Assembly: GCA_015680685.1 (NCBI GenBank)
Contig: MNCI01017900.1
Span: forward strand, 857,398-921,397
Reading direction: 5' to 3'
DNA length: 64,000 bases
DNA from: Gnetum montanum
Lineage: Eukaryota; Streptophyta; Gnetopsida; Gnetales; Gnetaceae
The position numbers and the translations under genes are program-made. The notes below the pieces were generated by a model that saw nothing but the letters and a program-made list of their open reading frames with translations, had not been told where the DNA came from and did not search any database. This document shows, in pieces, positions 34,297 to 45,599 of the stretch. Every line of letters begins with the position of its first letter. Within the stretch, counting starts at the first letter, position 1.

Positions 34297-35536
34297 TTCT
34301 AGCACTAGAAAACTATTAGACCTGGAAAATTTGGTTACTAAAATGAAAACCAAAATATCCCAAGTGTCAAAATAATTTTAAGCTCAAATCCCTAAGGCCT
34401 TCAAAAAATGGGATTCAAAGCACCCTAGATGATCTAGGCAATCATCCAAGGACTTACAGAAACATAAATGGAAATGTAAATGAGAGTGTAAATGGAAACG
34501 AAAATGAAAATGTAAATCAAGATGGAAATAAAAATGGAAATGGAATTGTAGGTTCAAAATGAAAATAGATAGAAATTAAAACATAAACTTAAATCTACAC
34601 AATGATGAATTGTAACTTTACTGAAATGGAAAATGCATAAAGTACAAGGTTCAAGGAGTACAGATTTTTCTGCTAGGTGCATAAGAAGTTTACTTGGATG
34701 GATCTTGAAGTCCATTGGAGCTAGCATGCTATGTTCTATGCTCAAACCCCATGATCCAAATACTTTCCAAGCCCAATTTCTAGCAACTCCCTGCTAGTTC
34801 CCTCCAGAATATGCAACTATGGTCATGGATGGTATTCCCCCCTTGAAGTAGTCATATCATGTTGGAAGTCTCTAATGCCTAGCATAGACACCAATTTTCT
34901 CTCAAAGGTGTTGCAAGGTTGCAAAAGGCTTTTGGTTGAAAAATGTGATTAATGCTATTCCAATTGTGAAATGGAACTACCTCTCCTTTCCAAAACCATA
35001 ATAAGAAGTTCACATTGGAATTTTATACACCATGGGGTTACTCTTTTTAGGTATGTGCATGACTATCATGATTACTGACAAATTGATATGTAATTGCAAG
35101 TATAACAGTTACAATTTTTAGTGTAGATAATCATTTATAGTAAGTTTGGACTACATCATAGACACCAAAGCCCATCCAAATACTATAAATAGTAAATGAA
35201 CTTTTGTGACTACACTGACCCTATCCCAACTATGTTGTCCTTGGTGGACTATGCTAAAGTTGCAGAAAACTACTAGAACTGTTGGAACTACAAGTGAACC
35301 TGATTTCTATGTTGGCCATGTTGCAACTTCTGAAGACTTGAGGTGACTACACTAGAGTTTCTATTGAGAAAATAAAAAATGGAAAATCGTAAAAATTCCA
35401 ATGCTAATCTGCACTAGGTTTTGTTGGTGACTATGTTGGGTTTTATTGGAAAATGAAAATCCAACACCATCTATGCTGGGGGTAGATGGTTCAAGTGTAG
35501 TTAAAGCTATGCCCCTACAAAAACCCATGAAATTTC
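34297..35536 (-). repeat. 5' LTR of Tat element 1, U3 end truncated
   Basis: Aligns with 6783-7965 throughout, then similarity stops at about 35536 (after CTACAAAAACCCATGAAA). The last ~250 bp of U3, present in the 3' LTR, are missing, so there is no TSD. The TATA box is at 35021-35028 (minus strand GTATAAAA). Confidence 0.75.
35021..35028 (-). promoter_or_regulatory. TATA box of Tat element 1 5' LTR
   Basis: Minus strand GTATAAAA, aligned with 7489-7495. Confidence 0.55.
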
Positions 35537-36257
35537 CATTGTAAAATAATCATGGATTTGGTGTATATGTTATTCTAGACAAGTGTATTGGTTTGATTTG
35601 TTCTAGTTTAATGCCTAGATCTAGCATTTGTACCTTTGAGCATCCTAGTTTTCTTTCAAATAGGATCTTATGAGCTTTTGACAAGTGATATTCTTCTTTG
35701 TCCAAGAGATCGATTAATGTTATGTTAATGGATGACATGGGGATTATTTTTTCCTCTATGATCATATGAATCAATTATTAGGACTATGATGTAGGGGTTT
35801 TGGGAGGTGAAGTTTAAGTTTATGAAGGAAACACCTTAATGGATCTCTATCCCATTGGATGGTTATCTTCCTTAGTCGAGAGCAGTAAATACTTTGCTTC
35901 ATGGAGATGGAGAAAAGAGAAAATTATGTCTTTTAAAGTCTTAATTATGGATTTTTGTTGTTCCTCCCAAGACATAGTTTGACCCTATTTATGTGTGTCT
36001 TTCATTATAGTTTCCATACTATCCTGTGTTGGAGATTCAATTCCCTCATAGCTCTATTTTCTCTTCTAGATTTTCTTTGCCTTATTACTCTTTTTTTTTT
36101 AACCTTTTTCTTCTTCTTGACTTTACAAATATTCATGTTATGCCCTAGTTTCCCATAAAAGAAACATGCTTGAGCCATTTTTTTTTTTTGGAGATATGTA
36201 CTATTTTTTATCCTTATGGTATGTTACATTTGTTATAATTATTATTGTCTTACCTTG
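35537..36257 (-). pseudogene. LINE ORF1-like zinc-knuckle relic, downstream half
   Basis: Minus-strand relic between the two Tat elements. At 36122-36176 the frame reads ACFFYGKLGHNMNICK, a C-x2-(C>Y)-x4-H-x4-C knuckle followed by a Lys/Arg run. Further on, 35550-35774 is an open frame (SINITLIDLLDKEEYHLSKA) of unknown type. When element 2 and one TSD copy are removed, this segment joins the knuckle-bearing relic at 57270-58130, so both are read as halves of one ORF. Confidence 0.5.
36253..36257. repeat. Target-site duplication of Tat element 2, left (CCTTG)
   Basis: CCTTG here and TCTTG at 57270-57274, four of five identical with one transition. Confidence 0.6.
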
Positions 36258-36974
36258 CGTAGTGACTAAAAATCCCAGTTGTTAGAAAGACTAAGAAATT
36301 TCCAGTGCAACAGCCTTAACCTTGAATCCCAAGGAACTCTGTGACAAAAAATAGGATCTAAAGTGCTCTAGATAGTCCAATAGATCACCTAGGGACTTAA
36401 GGAGGGTAAAACATGGTAATAAAATGTAAAATGAAAAATGCATATATGAAAGATAAATATACTAAAATGAAACAATCAAAGAAACTTGCACACAAATGAA
36501 ACTACGCACACAAATGAAACTACAAACTTTATTTTAATAAAAATAAAGAAGGTATAGAAAATGTATACAAGATGGCTTGTTGCAGTAGGAGGGTTCACTT
36601 TTGTAGGGGTTCAGAGTCCATTGAAACTACAATAATCAGCTTCATGATCTAGGGGTTCTACCACTCCTAATGCTTTTGAGCCTTTGCTACTACCACACCA
36701 AATCTGCAACATTTTTTTGTACAAAGGGATGAGAGGTGTATGGAATTTTGACCAACCAAGTAAGCAACATTGGGAATTTTTGTTCCCAAGTGCACAATGT
36801 TGGCACAAATATCTCACAAATCTCACAAGGGGGTGAAGGGATAACAATGCTTATAGGGGGGGTTCCACGCTAGGGATTCAAGAAGCTCTGTATTTGTAGG
36901 TGTGCAAGTGCTCTCGAATGCAAAAAATGGCTAAAAATTATAATGTTTGGAACCTCTATATGATGTTAGGACTT

Positions 36975-36987
36975 GGTTTATATAGGA
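36975..36987 (-). promoter_or_regulatory. TATA box of Tat element 2 3' LTR
   Basis: Minus strand TCCTATATAAACC, identical core to 56464-56476. Confidence 0.65.
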
Positions 36988-37324
36988 TTTGGTCAATAAA
37001 TTTGGCTACAAATTGTGCTTAATTAGTGTTGCAAATTTTTCTTACGTGTAGATGTGGTGGGTGTTCAAACCTAGGGGGTTACTATGTATGGTAAGTGTTT
37101 TACCCCCATGGTCATTCCACTTAGTAAAAATAGTAAACAAGAATTTAACTCAGATTAGTGTTGTCCACCCACATTGGGCCTTTCAACTACAATGCTAAAA
37201 TGCAAGGTTAATGCTAGAGTTGATGCAATGCTAAAATCTTGGCCACACTAGAGCTACACTAGGGGGGGAAGGTGCAACACTAGGAGGATGAAATATCAAT
37301 GTTGGAGGGGAAGGTTCTACACAC

Positions 37325-37346
37325 CACCCCCCCCCCCCCCCCCCCT
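37325..37346. repeat. Poly-C run in LTR
   Basis: An uninterrupted C homopolymer of about 20 bases on the plus strand. The matching place in the other LTR (56846-56880) is a mixed C/T tract, so the run has expanded or is a sequencing artefact. Confidence 0.8.
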
Positions 37347-37712
37347 GCCCCTCCACCCTCAAGCCCCCGACATGATGTGCATGGTTGATATCATACCCCT
37401 CAACACTAGGGGTAGGTGGGCCACACCCCTAGTAGGTGAGTTATACCCCCCAATGGATATCTCTAGCATGGAACATATTATACCCCCCATAAAACCCATA
37501 AAAATGCCAATTTTGGCATCCCAAAAGGCATTTNGGGGGATCAGGCTTTGATGAATTATGAGGCATTTTCAACCCCAAAAGTATAAAATTATGTGAGATT
37601 ACACCTCTTAGGTTGCAATCTTCACATTTACAATGAAGTTTAGCCTTAGGTTTTATGGGATGTCGATTACAAAGGATACAACATGCAATTTTGATGGTGT
37701 TTGATTGGTCCC

Positions 37713-38743
37713 TCTTTGTTGGTTTCTAGAGGATTTACTTGAGAGGCATTGACAAAGAATACAAAACACCACTATAGGTCCATCACCAATGTTCCTTCTC
37801 TATGCTTGATTTAGTCATGTCGAACCATGTCAAAGAGTGTTTGCAATGATGGGACAAGGCTATGATGATGGTAATGCAGTGATAGGAAAATGGTCATGAG
37901 AGCTAACAATGCTTTCCAAGTGCTACCATCATGGCTATGGCAGTGACATGTTAGTCAGTTAGTGGTTTTAACACTTCATGTTTTTTGAAGTGTGGTTCAC
38001 TTGGTAGATGCATTTGAGGAACCATCACTTTGCTTCAAGGTTTCTTTAGCCACTAGGCTCCTTCCTTTGCATGTTTGGAGCTGTTCATTTGGGATTTTCA
38101 ATCTTCATAGGTTATTTTACTTCTTGGAAATTTGCTTTCCATATTTTTTTATAGGTTGAAAGCTTCATTGGGTTTCTTTGTCAAGGCTAGTTCAAACATG
38201 GTTTTCCTACTAGATGAGATGTGTTACATCTAGTAGATTTAATGGCTTTCCTATAGAATGAGATGTGTTGCACTCAATGGACTTAGTCAGGTTTACCTAT
38301 TGAATGAGATGTGTTACATTCAATGGACTTAATGGTGGAGCATGACAAAGGGATGTCATAAGGCCATTATGAATGAATGCCAAAGATAGGTCAACAATGC
38401 TATTTATGGTAAGCAAGGCTATAATAATGCTATGGGATTAATTTCAAGGAGATGGTAATAGGAATGGATATGAAACAAGTAGTCTTGGAATAGCAAGACA
38501 AAATCACCAAATTTTTCACTTTGAGGTTATGTGGTGACTTGCTGCCATGATGAATTATACCTTCACGATGACTTTGGGCTTCATCCTGCAAGCACAACTC
38601 GAAGAGTACAAGAAAACCAAGCAAAGAAAACATGTTGTCATGTAACAATGCATATGGCCAAATAGAATGATAAAACTAGGATACCAATGTTACCAAGATT
38701 TCCAATCTAAGACCTTAGTGGATCATAGAAAGATGTTCCTTTG
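37713..38743 (-). other. PPT and untranslated region of Tat element 2
   Basis: A short pyrimidine stretch (GGTCCCTCTTTG, from 37717) is the likely PPT. The remainder aligns with 8229-9229. A ~60-bp phrase around GAATGAGATGTGTTACA is repeated three times between 38210 and 38330. No supported ORF. Confidence 0.6.
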
Positions 38744-40610
38744 TTATGCAAAGGATGTCATGCAGACTTGCTTGTTGTTGACTATAAAGATCATTAACAT
38801 CATTTGCAGACATGGCTTTATATAGGAATGATTGACTGGGTTGGACAACTTATTTCCATTCATGTCAACTATTTTGAATACTTTATTTTCATAGGCCTTA
38901 GTAATTAAGAAAGGTCCTTTCCAATTGGCTGAGAATTTTTTTGCATGCTCATGGGCGATCATGAGGACTAGGTCACCCTCCTTGATCTTACACTTGATCA
39001 AGTTATGATGATGTTGCTATTTCTACCTCTCTTGATATCACTCGACATGAGCAAGCATTGGTACCCATTATTCCTTGATCGAATCTAGGTTCATGATCCA
39101 TAGCTCCTTACTTGGTTCATCATTGATGAAGCCAAATAAGACTACTTAGAGTGACGATACCTACAATTCAAGAAGTAAAATTGCTTGAGAATCATAAACC
39201 AAGCTATAAGAAGTTACATCAATTCTCATGTGATAGATTGTTCTGTAGGCCCAAAGTGCATAAACAAACTACTCATGCCACTTGTGCTTACTATCATTCA
39301 ACATCTTTTTGAGCAAGTTGATGATGGCCTTATTTCTTGCTTCTGCTTATTTTTTGGCTTGAGGGTAGTATGGCGATGAGAGGGAATGCTTAATTCCTAG
39401 GTCATGACAAAAATTCTTCATTTCTTAGCTACTAAACTATGGTCCATTATTTGTGACTATGATCATAGGAATGTTGAAATGGGCTACAATGTTGTCAAGT
39501 ATGAATTTACAAACTTGTTCAGATGGTGTCCTTATTAGGGGAATAGCCTTAACCCACTTTGTGAAGTATTCAGTTGTAGTGATGATAAAGCTATGCCCCA
39601 CAAAAGACTTAGGTGAAAGAGGTCTAATGATATACAACCCCCATCATTGAAATGATCAAATTATCTAAGTAGTATTTAACTCAGTCAATAGTACATGTAT
39701 AAGATTACTATGCCATTGCCATGTGTCATAAGTTTTAACCTTCTACAGGTAGACACCTTCCATATATGACCAGTAATAGCCTAATTATATAATCTTAGAG
39801 GTCCTACCTCTAGGTCCTATAAGTCCTTCACATACACCCTTGTGAACCTACGCTAGGACTATTCAAACTTCAATTTTACCCAAGCACACTAATAATATGT
39901 CATCATAGGATCATCAACATAATGTGTTATTGCCCACTATGACATACTATTTTGATCATTTACGTGCAACATCCTTTTGAGCAGCAATTAGGCCTTGTGA
40001 AGGTTCACCATGCATAAGGTAAAACTTGATATCATCATACCACTCCTTTGCAGGAGTAGCATGAACCATGACCACAAAGGTATCCTCAATGCTCTTCATG
40101 ATGGAAACATAGTCCATGGTCAAGGTAGGCAACTTGCTAAACACATCTGGCATCGCACTAAGGACTAGTGTTGCAATTGCATCCACTATGGTATTCTCAG
40201 TTTGGGGTATGTGTTGGATATTGATAGCTATAAATTATTGCAATAGTTGCTTTCCTAGGTCACAATAAGGTTATTATAAGTTTTTGGCTTTACAAGAGTA
40301 AACCTTAGTTACTTGGTTAAGCACAAGTTGCAAGTCACCTTTAATCATCAAGTGCTTAACTCCTAGGTTATGGTCTACCATTATCCCTCTAATCAAACCC
40401 TCATACTCTACTATATTATTGGTACATGAAAACTCAAATCAATAGGCAAAGAATTAGATTTCACCAAATGGAAATGTTATGATGGCAACAGCATTAGCCC
40501 CATGGGTAGTTGAAGCTCCATCAAAGTGCATGACCACCTCATAGCCCTTAGGCACTTGGCTAACATTGTTGACATATTCATCTAGAAACTAAAGTTCTAT
40601 AGTTGCATGG
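38744..40610 (-). pseudogene. pol: Integrase and RNase H of Tat element 2
   Basis: Same order as element 1. C-terminal integrase domain (38790-39001): IKEGDLVLMIAHEHAKKF, NWKGPFLITKAY, NPVNHSYIKP. Core (39437-39637): SFIITTTEYFTKWVKAIPL, HFNIPMIIVTNNGP, where the catalytic TDNG is TNNG (Asp to Asn, a G-to-A change on the sense strand). The HHCC zinc domain is at about 39700-39880, strongly decayed. RNase H/linker (39956-40610): KEWYDDIKFYLMHGEPSQGL and DAIATLVLSAMPDVF. Stops and the altered Asp make it inactive. Confidence 0.85.
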
Positions 40611-40617
40611 TCATCAA

Positions 40618-41480
40618 CTACTGAACTCCTTTCTTAAGCAAGTCTTGTATGGATTGTAACTTATCTATAAGGCTAGCAATAAACCTAACAATGAATTGTA
40701 ATCTACCTTGCAACTCCCAAATCTCCTTAAGGTTAATAGGTACCACCAAGCTGGATATGGCTTTAACCTTATCAGGATAAACATGTATCCCCACTTCGGA
40801 TACCACAAAGCTAAGCATCTTACTAGTTTTGACACCAAAGATACATTTCTTGGGATTAAGCCTAAGCTCATACTTGAGGCATCTTTTAAGCACAAGGTCT
40901 AGGTCACATGTATGATCATTGGCCACTTTGGACTTAACAGTTATATCATCTATGTAATCATTGAGAAAACCTAGGATGTAATCACTAAATATGTATGTCA
41001 TGGCTCTTTTATAGGTTGCTCCTAGGTTCTTTAGGCCAAATGGCATCATGGTATAGTAAAAGCTACTCCAAGGAATCATGAATTTATGCTAAGTTAATGT
41101 TTTGGGTTAATCCTAATCTGGTTGTATCACAAGAATCCATCCATGAAGGATAATAATGCATGCTCAACTATAGATTAATAAGTTGATTAATACTAGGCAA
41201 AGGAAAGTCATTCTTAATGGTTGCCTTATTTAGGTCTCATAAATCTATGCAAATATGTATGCTCCCATTTTTCTTAGGGACTACCACTATATTGGACATC
41301 CATTCTACGTAATCAACAACTCTAATAAAATCATCTTGGTATAGCTTTGTGATTTCATCATGAACTACCAAGGAAAAATCAAGTATAATCTTATAAACCT
41401 TTTGCTTAACTAGTCTAATGCTAGGATCAAGTATGATGCTGTGTTGTACTAAACATGATTCTAGTCCTAGCATATCCTCA
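40618..41480 (-). pseudogene. pol: Reverse transcriptase of Tat element 2
   Basis: Nearly the full RT core on the minus strand. 41237-41473 has DPSIRLVKQKVYKIILDF, FIRVVDYVEWMSNI and VVVPKKNGSIHICIDL. A decayed palm section follows, and then 40618-41079 has FYYTMMPFGLKNLGATYKRA, the catalytic YIDD (40945-40956), LRLNPKKCIFGV, and KEIWELQGRLQFIVRFI leading to LLKKG. The Y-x-DD pair is intact, but the frame is broken between the two parts. 41530-41830, upstream, is a linker also present in element 1. Confidence 0.9.
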
Positions 41481-42499
41481 TATGACCAGGAAAATATCTT
41501 AATGTTGTCTTGTAGGACCTTGGTGATATCTTAAGCTTGTTGAGGTTCTAGTGAGGAACTTAGTTTTTGGATTTTCTCCTCACCACTATGTGTTGTGACA
41601 GGAACTTCAACTAGAGAGTCTTCACTAATGTTGATAGCCTCTAGGTGAAGGGTCTTAACTACATTTTTAGGCCATTCTAAAGGTTTCTCTATTAAGGCTA
41701 TGTGGTCGATAAGACTCTCAAGATCAAGATCTAGGCAGTCAAGGTTAATACATCATTCAATATTTTCATGAGATCTTCTTAGGCTCAAAGGTAAATTGAT
41801 ATGCTCCCAGGTACTCATACTTTAGTCCTACATGTCAACCATAAGCACATTAAGTGGCACCTAGGTAAATATGAGTAAATAATGCCAAAATGCTATGGAA
41901 TTATGTAAATACCATGCAAACTAGGTCATATAAGACTATAGGAGATAAACACAATGTAATAAGGCCATACAAAGGTCAAAAAAGGGTCTAATAAAGTGTA
42001 ATAATATGAAGTATGATAAATAAAGCAAAACATGATTAACAAAGGCTACAATCTTCCCAATTTTAGGCCTTGGAAGGCCATGGTGCCAATTTTAGGCCTT
42101 AGCAAGCCATGGTTACATGGTGTCAAAAGGTGGTCAAGGAAGGTCAAACCCCACCATTCAATACCAATAAAAGCATAAAAAATATTTTACAAATGTCATA
42201 ATAAATAAAATAAGATGAATCTAGGGAAACATGAAGCCATGTAGGGACCATATGATGGCCAAGAGGGTTAACAATACAAAACAAAGCTAAAAACAAGTTG
42301 AAACATCATGAAATAAGGTCAAATTAATGAAAATGGAATGCATGTGATAGAAATTGGCTAATACTACTCAAAAATTATTAAATTTTACTATTTTTAGGCC
42401 TTAGTGGGCCATGGTTTGAGGCTACCAAGGTGCTAGATGCCTTCAAGAATTGATCAGGACTATTTTCAGAGTATTTGAGCTAAAAAAGCAAGGTTTTCA
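41481..42499 (-). other. pol linker and spacer upstream of RT, element 2
   Basis: 41530-41830 aligns with 24876-25160 and may be the end of a protease-RT linker. 41830-42499 is spacer with GGCCATG phrase repeats. No recognised domain. Confidence 0.5.
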
Positions 42500-45180
42500 A
42501 GGTATCCACATTGGCTAACATGGGTGAGGTAACTCCCAATGTAGATAGGACATCCAAGAAGTTTCCTAGGCTTATTTTGGATAATTTTTAACTTCTAATG
42601 GCTTGCATGTTTAGCGCAATGGACTAGGGAAGGGAATAGGTCAATTCTAATGTTAATTTTAGTTCCCAGAAGTCCCAATTGAAGCCTAGATCTTCCACGC
42701 ATGCTGGAGCCACACTAGCCAACATGGCCCCAACATGGATACTAAGGAAAATGGGTTTGTAACATTAAAAGGATTGAAATAAGGGTCCAAAGGCCTTCCC
42801 AAGTTAGCATAGGGCCATATCTATAAAAATTGATCATTTTGGAGGTTGAAAATGGCCAAAAAGCAAGTTTTAAAGTTATACCTCCTTATATCCATGCTAG
42901 TTAGCATGGATGGGAGGGGGCTCCACATGAATGATCCAAATATGGACTATAATAGGATTAAATAGGGTTGGATTTGTAGCCAGAACCAAGTTTCTACAGT
43001 TGTGCACTCCCAAACTAAGTTTTAAGACCATTTCAAAAGGGTTTTAAGAATTAAATTAAGTTGGAGGTGGAATCCATGCTAGGGCCATGCTAACTAGCAT
43101 GGATGAATGGGAATTCTCTTGCTTTTTGGTCCTGGGATGGTTTTGAAAGCAAATCGAGCAAGTTTTCAGGCTTCTAGGGCTAGAAACAGTTATCCCCAAA
43201 GTTTTTGGTCAAATCCAACTATGTTTGAAGGCTATTTAAGGTCATGCATGATTATCCCACCATTATTCATGTTGGGCAGTGTTGATCTAGCATGGATGAG
43301 GGGGACTATTATGTTTGAAGGTAAAAAAAACAAGGTCAAACTAGTGCAAACTTAAGGCTATGAGGTTATAGGCTTTGCTAGTGTAGGTTTTTTGGTCTCC
43401 GGGATGTCAATCTGGTGCCAAAAGTGAAAAGGAAATCCACCCACGCTGGATCCACATTGCCCAGTGTTGATCAAGTCTTCCAAATGTGGATACCTTAGGA
43501 TATCAAATATGGGTGAGTTTTGGTAGCAAATCGATGATGCATGTCATACCCCAAGTCTACTAGTATTAAGGGCTAGTCTCTAGGGTCAAAATTTGACAAT
43601 TTTGGAGGTTCTTAGATGGCTTTTGAAGTTACCCCTCTTGGTCCATGCTATCTATGGATCTAGCATGAAGAATATAATGGGATAAACATTTGACTATTTT
43701 TGGTTGGTTTTGCAAGGTCTAATGGCTTTCAAAGGTGCTAACAAGGCTATAGGGTGATGATGGCATAAGTTAGAGTTATTTTGGTGTATCTATAACCCTT
43801 CCCCACCCCCCCNGAACTTTCCTTGATGCATCCACTTTGGATCCATGTTGCCCAACATGGATGATTGGGGTGCTTAGTGTGGGAGTAAGGAAAATCATGA
43901 AATGAGATCAGATTTGGCAAGTTTTGGCTACCAAAGTCTTGGAGAAGATTTGGTTGTACACACAAGTTAATTTAATGAAAATCTTGTGAGTTTTTGCCAT
44001 ACCCCTTTTATCCATGTTGGGGCTATGTAACCTAGTGTGGATAAGGTTTCCCCCAATGTGGCTTCACTTAGATTTAATATTTTGGCCACTTTTGATAAGA
44101 TTAAATAGGGTTTCAAATTTTTTGGGGCTACAAGGGTCAAGGGTCAAAATTTGGTGTTGAAATCAATAATTTTAATGCATCCTTGGTACTCCATGCAGCC
44201 ATCACCCCTTGAGCCACACTAGGTAGCATGGCCCCAACATGGATGGAAAAAGGATGGTAGCTTCTAGCTATTTTTAGTGCATTTCATGATATCTGAAGGC
44301 TTTGGAAGGCTCCAATAGGGTTGAGAGGTCAGCACGATAAGTAAAAAGACTAATTTTGGCTATGGGATGGGTTTTATTGCATACCCCCAAGGGACCCACA
44401 CTGGATCCACACTAGGCAACATGGATGGAGGGTTCATTAGTGTGGCTAAGGCAAAAGGAGGGAAAATCAACTCAAGGTTTTGTTGTTATCAACAACCAAA
44501 TGTCATAGAGGGGCACCAAGGCTATCAAAATGAGTTTTGTTGTCATTCAAGGCTTTAGGAAGGGTTTTTATGATATACCCCTAGGATATCCACATTGGGC
44601 CCACATGGGTAGTGTGGGTGAAGGATTCACCAGTGTGGAGAAGGTGAAAGGTGGAAAATCAACTTGGTTTTAGGTGGATCTAGGCTACTAGAGACTAATA
44701 AGGGATGTGGGAGTTAAACTATGGTAACTTGATGATTCATTTTGGTAGTTTTGGTCATACCCCCCACCTATCCATGTTAGTACCATGCTAGGTAATGTGG
44801 ATGATGTCCCCCTTAACATGGATCCACTAGATCTAAAAGTTTTGGACAATTTTGACCACTTTTGACAAGGTTCTAGGTCTGTCAAGTGTGACTCAAGGGG
44901 TTTTAGGCTATGTGGGATCCACCTTGGGGTTAGATCAAGGATTGGTAAGCACTAGAGGATGGGTATGGATGTTACCCCCCTTAGGCAATGCTAGAGCCAC
45001 ACTAGGTAGCATTGCCCCAACGTGGATGCCTAAAGTAACAAGTTTTGTCAAGATCTTACCCATTTCCAAAGTCTAGGTTTTGACAAGATTGGTCACAATA
45101 GCTAAAAATGGCAATAGGCCAAGGCTATATGGTTAAGGAAATGGAACCCATTCTAGATCCACACTGCCTAGTGTGTACAC
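42500..45180. repeat. Array of palindromes about 190 bp apart (Tat element 2)
   Basis: About fifteen palindromes starting near 42503, 42694, 42891, 43072, 43270, 43435, 43645, 43841, 44010, 44205, 44396, 44587, 44770, 44985 and 45156; steps are 165-215 bp, mostly 181-198. The best copies are perfect: 43841-43862 has arms ATCCATGTTG and CAACATGGAT around a 2-base loop; 42891-42910 has TCCATGCTA and TAGCATGGA; 43072-43104 has a 10-bp stem around a 13-base loop. It occupies the same place as the element-1 array. One N at 43813. No coding potential recognised. Confidence 0.8.
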
Positions 45181-45599
45181 AATGGGGATAAGGTTGAAAC
45201 ATGATTTATGTATTTCAAGAGGTCAAAACATCAGCATTGGTGAAGCTTCCAAGCTTGGAATACCATACATGGGAGGCATGCGATGGGGAACACATCAAGA
45301 AATTTAAGTTTTTGAATTTGATATTAACTCCCACCATTCCTAGTGTTGGCAAGACTTTCCCCCCTTTGCACTTCAATGCACCATGAGTTTCAATGCTTGA
45401 AATTGGCAACAAGAGCATGCAAGAAGGTGTAGTTTAGGTCCAGTTTTTATGCTTGATTTCTACAAGAATCATATACACAACTCTCATTGTATCCCACAAT
45501 GCATTGGATTTGAGCTCTAGCAAAGATCTTACTTCCAAGAAGCCTTCATCTATAGCATGGTGGACCTAGAGGCCTTTTCAGCCAATGTTGGAGCTCCTA

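Larger units (their letters stand above)
6783..35536 (-). mobile_element. Tat-type Ty3/gypsy retrotransposon, element 1 (nested insertions inside)
   Basis: A minus-strand LTR retrotransposon. Reading left to right it shows the 3' LTR (6783-8212), PPT, an untranslated stretch, integrase and RNase H (9230-10681), a 13.65-kb inserted element (10683-24336), RT (24342-25160), a palindrome array (25880-27900), protease (28680-29010), gag (29020-33539, split by a solo LTR), a leader and the 5' LTR (34297-35536). Without the two insertions the element is about 13.3 kb. Order, Gag zinc motif and integrase text fit the Tat/Ogre clade. Every domain carries stops. Compared with element 2 (36258-57269) it lacks the 5.4-kb antisense gene and about 750 bp between RNase H and RT. 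Confidence 0.85.
36258..37712 (-). repeat. 3' LTR of Tat element 2
   Basis: Aligns with 55752-57269 along its length (GTTAGAAAGACTAAG, GGGGGTTCCACGCTAGGGAT, ACCCCTCAACACTAGGGGTA). It contains a C22-type homopolymer run at 37325-37346 and one ambiguous base at 37534. TATA at 36975-36987. Confidence 0.8.
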
